In this document: one piece after another, positions 58,166-64,000 of the stretch
Layout of the letters: each line of letters opens with the position of its first letter
Numbering within the stretch: the first letter of the stretch is position 1
Notes under the pieces: model-generated
Database searches by the model: none
What the model was told of the DNA's origin: nothing
The model's input: the letters and a program-made list of their open reading frames with translations, nothing else
Made by a program: the position numbers and the translations under genes
Source of the DNA: Salvelinus alpinus
Taxonomy: Eukaryota; Chordata; Actinopteri; Salmoniformes; Salmonidae
DNA length: 64,000 nucleotides
Direction of reading: 5' to 3'
NCBI RefSeq assembly: GCF_045679555.1
Contig: NC_092091.1
Span: 79,686,144 to 79,750,143 of the forward strand

Positions 58166-59385
58166 CAGGTGATTGATGCCATACCATTAGCTCTGTTACA
58201 GCCGTTATTATGATCTGTCCTCCCCCCAGCAGCCTCCTCTGATTGGTTCCAGGCATTATTATGATCTGTCCTCTCCCCCAGCAGCCTCCTCTGATTGGTT
58301 CCAGCCATTATTATGATCTGTCCTCTCCCCCAGCAGCCTCCTCTGATTGGTTCCAGTCATTATTATGAGCTGTCCTCTCCCCCAGCAGCCTCCTCTGATT
58401 GGTTCCAGCCATTATTATGATCTGTCCTCTCCCTCAGCAGCCTCCTCTGATTGGTTCCAGCCATTATTATGAGCTGTCCTCTCCCCCAGCAGCCTCCTCT
58501 GATTGGTTCCAGCCATTATTATGATCTGTCCTCTTCCCCAGCAGCCTCCTCTGATTGGTTCCAGCCATTATTATGATCTGTCCTCTTCCCCAGCAGCCTC
58601 CTCTGATTGGTTCCAGCCATTATTATGAGCTGTCCTCTCCTCAGCAGCCTCCTCTGATTGGTTCCAGCCATTATTATGATCTGTCCTCTCCCCCAGCAGC
58701 CTCCTCTGATTGGTTCCAGTCATTATTATGATCTGTCCTCTCCCCCAGCAGCCTCCTCTGATTGGTTCCAGCCATTATTATGATCTGTCCTCTCCCCCAG
58801 CAGCCTCCTCTGATTGGTTCCAGCCATTATTATGATCTGTCCTCTCCCCCAGCAGCCTCCTCTGATTGGTTCCAGCCATTATTATGATCTGTCCTCTCCC
58901 CCAGCAGCCTCCTCTGATTGGTTCCAGCCATTATTATGATCTGTCCTCTCCTCAGCAGCCTCCTCTGATTGGTTCCAGCCATTATTATGATCTGTCCTCT
59001 CCCCCAGCAGCCTCCTCTGATTGGTTCCAGCCATTATTATGATCTGTCCTCTCCCCCAGCAGCCTCCTCTGATTGGTTCCAGCCATTATTATGATCTGTC
59101 CTCTACCCAGCAGCCTCCTCTGATTGGTTCCAGCCATTATTATGATCTGTCCTCTCCCCCAGCAGCCTCCTCTGATTGGTTCCAGCCATTATTATGATCT
59201 GTCCTCTCCCCCAGCAGCCTCCTCTGATTGGTTCCAGCCATTATTATGAGCTGTCCTCTCCTCAGCAGCCTCCTCTGATTGGTTCCAGCCATTATTATGA
59301 TCTGTCCTCTCCCCCAGCAGCCTCCTCTGATTGGTTCCAGCCATTATTATGATCTGTCCTCTCCCCCAGCAGCCTCCTCTTATTG
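58166..59385. repeat. 52-bp minisatellite, about 23 copies, each with AACCAATCAG
   Basis: The unit contains TGATTGGTTCCAGCCATTAT and TATGATCTGTCCTCTCCCCC then AGCAGCCTCCTC. ATGAGCTG variants and shortened CTCCTCAG copies occur. The inverse of GATTGGTT is AACCAATC, so every unit has a perfect NF-Y box on the - strand, and CCTCTCCCCCAG is acceptor-like on the + strand. The first unit is the right half of the interspersed repeat broken by the Harbinger, so the array grew from that edge. Confidence 0.93.
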
Positions 59386-60510
59386 AACCAACATGCCATG
59401 ACTATATTCTGAATCAGGGGCGCATGGAGAATAATCTAACCTCTGTGAAGCCATTTAGCCACAATGGTGGAATTTGTAGTTCACCTTAAAAATAAAGTTC
59501 ACCCATTGAAACGGATACAAACAGTGGAAATAATACCATACGTAGACTAGATGATACTAAACACGTTTGGAATGTTGTTACATAACTTAAAAAGAAGTAC
59601 AATAATTAATGAATTAGACAAAACAGTTAAACCAATAGTTGGAATCCCACTGTGAATGTATTAGAGTTTATAATTGCATTGGAGGCATAACCTATAGGAC
59701 CTGTACAGCCTTACCATGAAATGGGGTATCAGCCTACTCGGTGACGTCCACAGATTACACTTCCAAAGAGTTTACATGTATTGAGGTCATAGCGCTTACT
59801 GCAGGACTTACTGCAGGACTTACTGCAGGACTTACTGCAGGACTTACTGCAGGACTTTGAAGCCAGTGTGAAATGAGCCTTATTAGCCCAGTCAGCCTAT
59901 TGTACGTATTGAACATTCATATTGGACGTTTACTCTTGTCTAGTCCAATTATGGCATTATTTCACTATTTGTATCCGTTTTTGCATCAGTTTCAATGGGG
60001 GACATTTATTTTGAATGCGAACCGCGAATTACTTGTGGCTAATCATTATTGTGGCTAGCTTCACACAGGTAACAATCCACCCCCCCCCCCCCCCCAAAAA
60101 GTGTGTATTTTTCTCCATCCTCCCCTTATTAAGAATCTAGAATGTTCATAGTCATGACATGCTTGGTTCAATAGCTATTGGTGATAGAACCGAATATCCA
60201 ATATGAACACATTTTACTTTGTTGGCTGGCTACCTTCAGGTTGTCTTTGCTCCCGTTCCTCCAACAGTTGTATTTCATATTGTGCTAGTAGCTTTACAAA
60301 CAACAGCTCCTCTTTATTGTTATCCTTGTGACTAATGTAGCTACTTCTGTCAGAACAGGACAGTCTTCTTCTTTTGGGATTGGGTTGGCGCATCGCATCC
60401 GACTTAAGGTGCGTACACCGCCACCTACTGGAGTGTGAGGCCAGTCACAGCCTCCCTACATTCAATTCTCTTCATTAGTCCTGTTCCTCTAAGACCGTGA
60501 ACTAGAGCCC
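59386..60510. other. Mostly single-copy sequence upstream of naf1
   Basis: No long frame of recognisable product (59873-60058 is not convincing). It holds a 15-bp ACTTACTGCAGG repeat of five to six copies (59797-59860), a run of 17 C (60080-60096) and a recalled repeat fragment around 60385-60440 (TTAAGGTGCGTACACCGCCA). If the naf1 first exon is at 53.1 kb this is intron; otherwise intergenic. Confidence 0.55.
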
Positions 60511-60517
60511 CTAGACA

Positions 60518-60795
60518 CCACTTCCCTCTCTCCTCACACCACTCTCAACCCCCTCTCTCCTCACACCACTCTCAACCCCCTCTCTCCTCACACCACTCTT
60601 AGCCTCCAGTGGGACCTGAATATCAACCCCCTCTCTCCTCACACCACTCTTAGCCTCCAGTGGGACCTGAATATCAACCCCCTCTCTCCTCACACCACTC
60701 TTAGCCTCCAGTGGGACCTGAATATCAACCCCCTCTCTCCTCACACCACTCTTACCCTCCAGTGGGACCTGAATATCAACTCCTTCTCTCAGAGT
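60518..60795. repeat. About 57-bp repeat, four copies, with three truncated units
   Basis: The unit contains CCTCTCTCCTCACACCACTC and TTAGCCTCCAGTGGGACCTG. The period is a multiple of three, giving the artefact frames 60511-60891 (-) and 60711-61037 (+). Confidence 0.88.
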
Positions 60796-60844
60796 ATCCA
60801 GGTCCAGAACTTGAGGGGTCGACACTGTGGTTTGTGAGGCAACC

Positions 60845-60985
60845 AGGGGTGTATTCATTAGTGCACAAAGTACAACAACGTTTTGCAACAAAACTAGGCC
60901 TAAGCGTTTCTTATCCCTCCCACTCTGTTCCGTTTGCGTCTCTTAGCTCCCGTTCTGTGTGGTTCCTAGTGACTATTACCCAGGT
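60845..60985. mobile_element. Short interspersed element with inverted ends
   Basis: The left end GGGTGTATTCATTAGTGC and right end CTAGTGACTATTACCC are approximate inverted repeats, and the inside has ACGTTTTGCAACAAAACTAG. I recall similar short elements as widespread in salmonids. It lies 30 bp before the naf1 acceptor at 61013-61014. Confidence 0.45.
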
Positions 60986-61014
60986 GATTGTAGTTGTGGT
61001 GTCTTTGTCCCCAG

Positions 61015-61041
61015 GTGTCATAGTCTCTACCCAGTAACGAG
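61015..61041 (+). other. naf1: naf1 5' UTR segment after a splice acceptor
   Basis: GTCTTTGTCCCCAG (AG at 61013-61014) is a good acceptor 27 bp before the ATG, so the 5' UTR may be spliced from an upstream exon. An in-frame TAG at 61021-61023 shows the coding frame cannot start earlier. Confidence 0.5.
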
Positions 61042-61626
61042 ATGGAGGCCCAACCAGAGGAGACGGCTGTGGTACCGGAGGTTCTGCAGAGCTCAGCAGA
61101 GACACACGGAGAGGAACTGGAACTTAACGGCGGTACCAGCACCGAGCACCTGGAGGACGGACGCACAGCTGAGACAGAACCTCAGGGACTGACCTCCGTG
61201 ACCTCAGGCAGCCGTTTACCGGGAGACTTAACGGGAGGAGCAGAGGAGATGGAGGTTACAGAGAATCTCAGCTCTGTCTCGAGCTCCGAGCTGGGAGACG
61301 GAACTACACACACACACCTCCCCCAGGACCTCTCCCAGGACCTCCCCCAGGACCTCCCCCAGGACCTCCCCCAGGACCCCTCTCAGGACCCCTCTCAGGA
61401 CCTCCCCCAGGACCCCCCCCAGGTACTGCTGACGTTACAGGACGGTATGTGTGTCAGGGACCAGCGGGACGGCAGCAGCTCCTCCTCAGACAGTGATTCA
61501 GACTCCTCTTCCTCCGGTGTGACGCTGGCTGTTGTGTTAGGTCAGGAAGATGATGATGATGATGAAGGCTTCAGTCGGGCAAGGAAACCCTGTGCCATCA
61601 AAACCCTGGACGAGACCCTGCCTGAG
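61042..61626 (+). CDS. naf1: naf1 coding exon 1
   Basis: 195 codons from ATG to GAG|GTACCC (phase 0). This N-terminal region is disordered and acidic: EETAVVPEVLQSSAETHGEE, a PQDL/SQDP repeat (codons about 93-130), a Ser/Asp run (SSSSDSDSDSSSSG) and DDDDDEGFSRARKPCAIKTL, then DETLPE. Human NAF1 also has a long acidic, Ser-rich N-terminus before its core domain. NAF1 is an assembly factor that binds dyskerin (DKC1) in place of GAR1 during H/ACA snoRNP and telomerase RNP biogenesis. The start is fixed by the upstream in-frame stop. The rest of the gene lies beyond the window. Confidence 0.9.
61315..61425 (+). repeat. 12-bp coding minisatellite in naf1 exon 1
   Basis: CCCCAGGACCTC and CTCAGGACCCCT units, about nine copies, encode the in-frame PQDL/SQDP tetrapeptide repeat. 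Confidence 0.9.
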
Positions 61627-62134
61627 GTACCCCTGAACTCTAACCCCTGGCCTCTCTCTCTAACCCCTGGCCTCTCTCTCTAACCCCTGGCCTCTCTCTC
61701 TAACCCCTGGCCTCTCTCTCTAACCCCTGGCCTCTCTCTCTAACCCCTGGCCTCTCTCTCTAACCCCTGGCCTCTCTCTCTAACCCCTGGCCTCTCTCTC
61801 TAACCCCTGGCCCCTCTCTCTAACCTCTGGCCTCTCTCTCTAACCCCTGGCCTCTCTCTCTAACCCCTGGCCTCTCTCTCTAACCCCTGGCCTCTCTCTC
61901 TAACCCCTGGCCTCTCTCTCTAACCCCTGGCCTCTCTCTCTAACCCCTGGCCTCTCTCTCTAACCCCTGGCCTCTCTCTCTAACCCCTGGCGCCTCTCTC
62001 TCTAACCCCTGGCCTCTCTCTCTAACCCCTGGCCTCTCTCTCTAACCTCTACTCTGGGAATTCAAAACTTCATGTGAGTAAAAATAAAATTAGCGTCGTA
62101 TTCACATGAACATGATGTGTGTTTGTGTGTGTAG
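61627..62134 (+). repeat. 20-bp minisatellite (about 20 copies) filling naf1 intron 1
   Basis: Units TAACCCCTGGCCTCTCTCTC run from 61640 to about 62050 with few variants. The remaining 85 bp of intron ends in the TG-rich acceptor TGTGTTTGTGTGTGTAG. Confidence 0.93.
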
Positions 62135-62228
62135 GAGTTGCCTGCTGTCGAGGAGTTGACTGTTGTTCTACCAGAGGAGGCGGAGATACTGCCCCTAGGA
62201 TCAGTCAGCAGTATCATCCAACAGCTGG
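62135..62228 (+). CDS. naf1: naf1 coding exon 2, start of the NAF1 core domain
   Basis: A 94-bp exon, phase 0 in and phase 1 out, encoding ELPAVEELTVVLPEEAEI, LPLGSVSSIIQQL and G. Human NAF1 has NELPSVEELTIILPEDIE then LKPLGMVSSIIEQL, as I recall, a near-identical match that identifies the gene. This is the beginning of the Gar1/Naf1-like beta-barrel that contacts dyskerin. The donor is CTGG|GTTAGT. The last 35 bp and the donor are the first unit of a 48-bp array. The next exons lie outside the window. Confidence 0.93.
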
Positions 62229-64000
62229 GTTAGTCCCTCCACACTACACCTAGGATCAGTCAGCAGTATCATCCAACAGCTGGGTTAGTCCCTCCACCTA
62301 GGATCAGTCAGCAGTATCATCCAACAGCTGGGTTAGTCCCTCCACCTAGGATCAGTCAGCAGTATCATCCAACAGCTGGGTTAGTCCCTCCACCTAGGAT
62401 CAGTCACCAGTATCATCCAACAGCTGGGTTAGTCCCTCCACCTAGGATCAGTCAGCAGTATCATCCAACAGCTGGGTTAGTCCCTCCACCTAGGATCAGT
62501 CAGCAGTATCATCCAACAGCTGGGTTAGTCCCTCCACCTAGGATCAGTCAGCAGTATCATCCAACAGCTGGGTTAGTCCCTCCACCTAGGATCAGTCACC
62601 AGTATCATCCAACAGCTGGGTTAGTCCCTCCACCTAGGATCAGTCAGCAGTATCATCCAACAGCTGGGTTAGTCCCTCCACCTAGGATCAGTCAGCAGTA
62701 TCATCCAACAGCTGGGTTAGTCCCTCCACCTAGGATCAGTCAGCAGTATCATCCAACAGCTGGGTTAGTCCCTCCACCTAGGATCAGTCAGCAGTATCAT
62801 CCAACAGCTGGGTTAGTCCCTCCACCTAGGATCAGTCAGCAGTATCATCCAACAGCTGGGTTAGTCCCTCCACCTAGGATCAGTCAGCAGTATCATCCAA
62901 CAGCTGGGTTAGTCCCTCCACCTAGGATCAGTCACTAGTATCATCCAACAGCTGGGTTAGTCCCTCCACCTAGGATCAGTCAGCAGTATCATCCAACAGC
63001 TGGGTTAGTCCCTCCACCTAGGATCAGTCACTAGTATCATCCAACAGCTGGGTTAGTCCCTCCACCTAGGATCAGTCACCAGTATCATCCAACAGCTGGG
63101 TTAGTCCCTCCACACTACACCTAGGATCAGTCAGCAGTATCATCCAACAGCTGGGTTAGTCCCTCCACCTAGGATCAGTCAGCAGTATCATCCAACAGCT
63201 GGGTTAGTCCCTCCACCTAGGATCAGTCACCAGTACCATCCAACAGCTGGGTTAGTCCCTCCACCTAGGATCAGTCAGCAGTATCATCCAACAGCTGGGT
63301 TAGTCCCTCCACCTAGGATCAGTCAGCAGTATCATCCAACAGCTGGGTTAGTCCCTCCACCTAGGATCAGTCAGCAGTATCATCCAACAGCTGGGTTAGT
63401 CCCTCCACCTAGGATCAGTCACCAGTATCATCCAACAGCTGGGTTAGTCCCTCCACCTAGGATCAGTCAGCAGTATCATCCAACAGCTGGGTTAGTCCCT
63501 CCACCTAGGATCAGTCAGCAGTATCATCCAACAGCTGGGTTAGTCCCTCCACCTAGGATCAGTCACCAGTATCATCCAACAGCTGGGTTAGTCCCTCCAC
63601 CTAGGATCAGTCACCAGTATCATCCAACAGCTGGGTTAGTCCCTCCACCTAGGATCAGTCAGCAGTATCATCCAACAGCTGGGTTAGTCCCTCCACCTAG
63701 GATCAGTCAGCAGTATCATCCAACAGCTGGGTTAGTCCCTCCACCTAGGATCAGTCAGCAGTATCATCCAACAGCTGGGTTAGTCCCTCCACCTAGGATC
63801 AGTCAGCAGTATCATCCAACAGCTGGGTTAGTCCCTCCACCTAGGATCAGTCACCAGTACCATCCAACAGCTGGGTTAGTCCCTCCACCTAGGATCAGTC
63901 ACCAGTACCATCCAACAGCTGGGTTAGTCCCTCCACCTAGGATCAGTCACCAGTACCATCCAACAGCTGGGTTAGTCCCTCCACCTAGGATCAGTCACCA
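62194..64000 (+). repeat. 48-bp minisatellite made of the naf1 exon 2 end plus splice donor, at least 37 copies
   Basis: Each unit reads CCTAGGATCAGTCAGCAGTA, TCATCCAACAGCTGGGTTAG, TCCCTCCA. The first 35 bp are naf1 coding sequence in unit 1 and the next 13 bp are intron, including the donor CTGG|GTTAGT. Copies differ at few sites (CAGCAG/CACCAG/CACTAG; TATCATC/TACCATC). The first unit and one near 63115 have a CTACAC insertion. The array runs off the right edge. Reading past the first donor gives LG and then TAG. Confidence 0.96.

Noticed and set aside
60511-60891. Reverse-strand frame with EGVDIQVPLEAKSGVRR repeats
   Set aside because: A repeat whose period is a multiple of three, with no homology recognised.

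Overview
The window is vertebrate, almost certainly a salmonid fish (trout, salmon or char). It has intron-containing genes with GT-AG junctions, Tc1-like transposons, L2-type and L1/Tx1-type LINEs and a tRNA-tailed SINE of the kind I recall from salmonid genomes, long (CA)n and (CT)n tracts, and an extreme load of minisatellites. By my own addition, tandem repeats fill more than half of the 64 kb. Nothing prokaryotic is present. Most long open frames are artefacts of repeat units whose length is a multiple of three.

Three host genes can be built exon by exon with matching phases. (1) marchf1 (RING-CH membrane E3 ubiquitin ligase), + strand, 1263-39226, seven coding exons, 515 codons with a 241-codon cassette exon and 274 without it. 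(2) tma16 (ribosome-biogenesis factor), - strand, 45062 to 51603, with the ATG probably alone in a further exon near 52.8 kb; predicted 254 aa. (3) naf1 (H/ACA snoRNP assembly factor), + strand, first two coding exons at 61042-61626 and 62135-62228, running off the right edge. As I recall, MARCHF1, TMA16 and NAF1 lie together on human 4q32, so this is a conserved block. A CpG-containing stretch at 52.86-53.10 kb lies where divergent first exons of tma16 and naf1 would be expected.

Layout: 0-0.7 kb Tc1-type remnant and 21-bp minisatellite; 0.74-1.35 kb marchf1 5' region and exon 1; 1.5-4.3 kb purine-rich, 56-bp and 39-bp arrays; 4.3-8.6 kb reverse-strand L2-type LINE with endonuclease and RT pieces, split by a 48-bp array holding an assembly gap; 9-9.2 kb exons 2 and 3; 9.6-14.4 kb L1 fragments and 46-, 27-, 12- and 16-bp arrays; 14.4-17.6 kb exons 4 to 6; 17.6-36 kb 50-, 42- and 35/37-bp arrays, the last about 16.9 kb long; 36-38.9 kb a LINE sitting inside a (CT)n tract; last exon to 39.2 kb; 39.5-44.7 kb CCAAT repeat, two Tc1-like copies and a 31-bp array; 45-51.6 kb tma16 exons separated by arrays; 51.7-52.7 kb Tc1-like element; 53.68-58.17 kb an apparently intact PIF/Harbinger transposon with both of its genes; 58.2-59.4 kb 52-bp array; 61-64 kb naf1.

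The most unusual signals concern splicing. Tandem arrays have captured exon ends together with the splice donor in two genes (marchf1 exon 5 and naf1 exon 2). Six host-gene 3' splice sites and one transposon 3' splice site consist of TG repeats running to the AG instead of a pyrimidine tract. Several sense-strand intronic minisatellites repeat an acceptor-like motif in every unit. Three arrays repeat a perfect NF-Y (CCAAT) site. I see no defence or other multi-gene system. Family names for repeats are from memory and no search was run.
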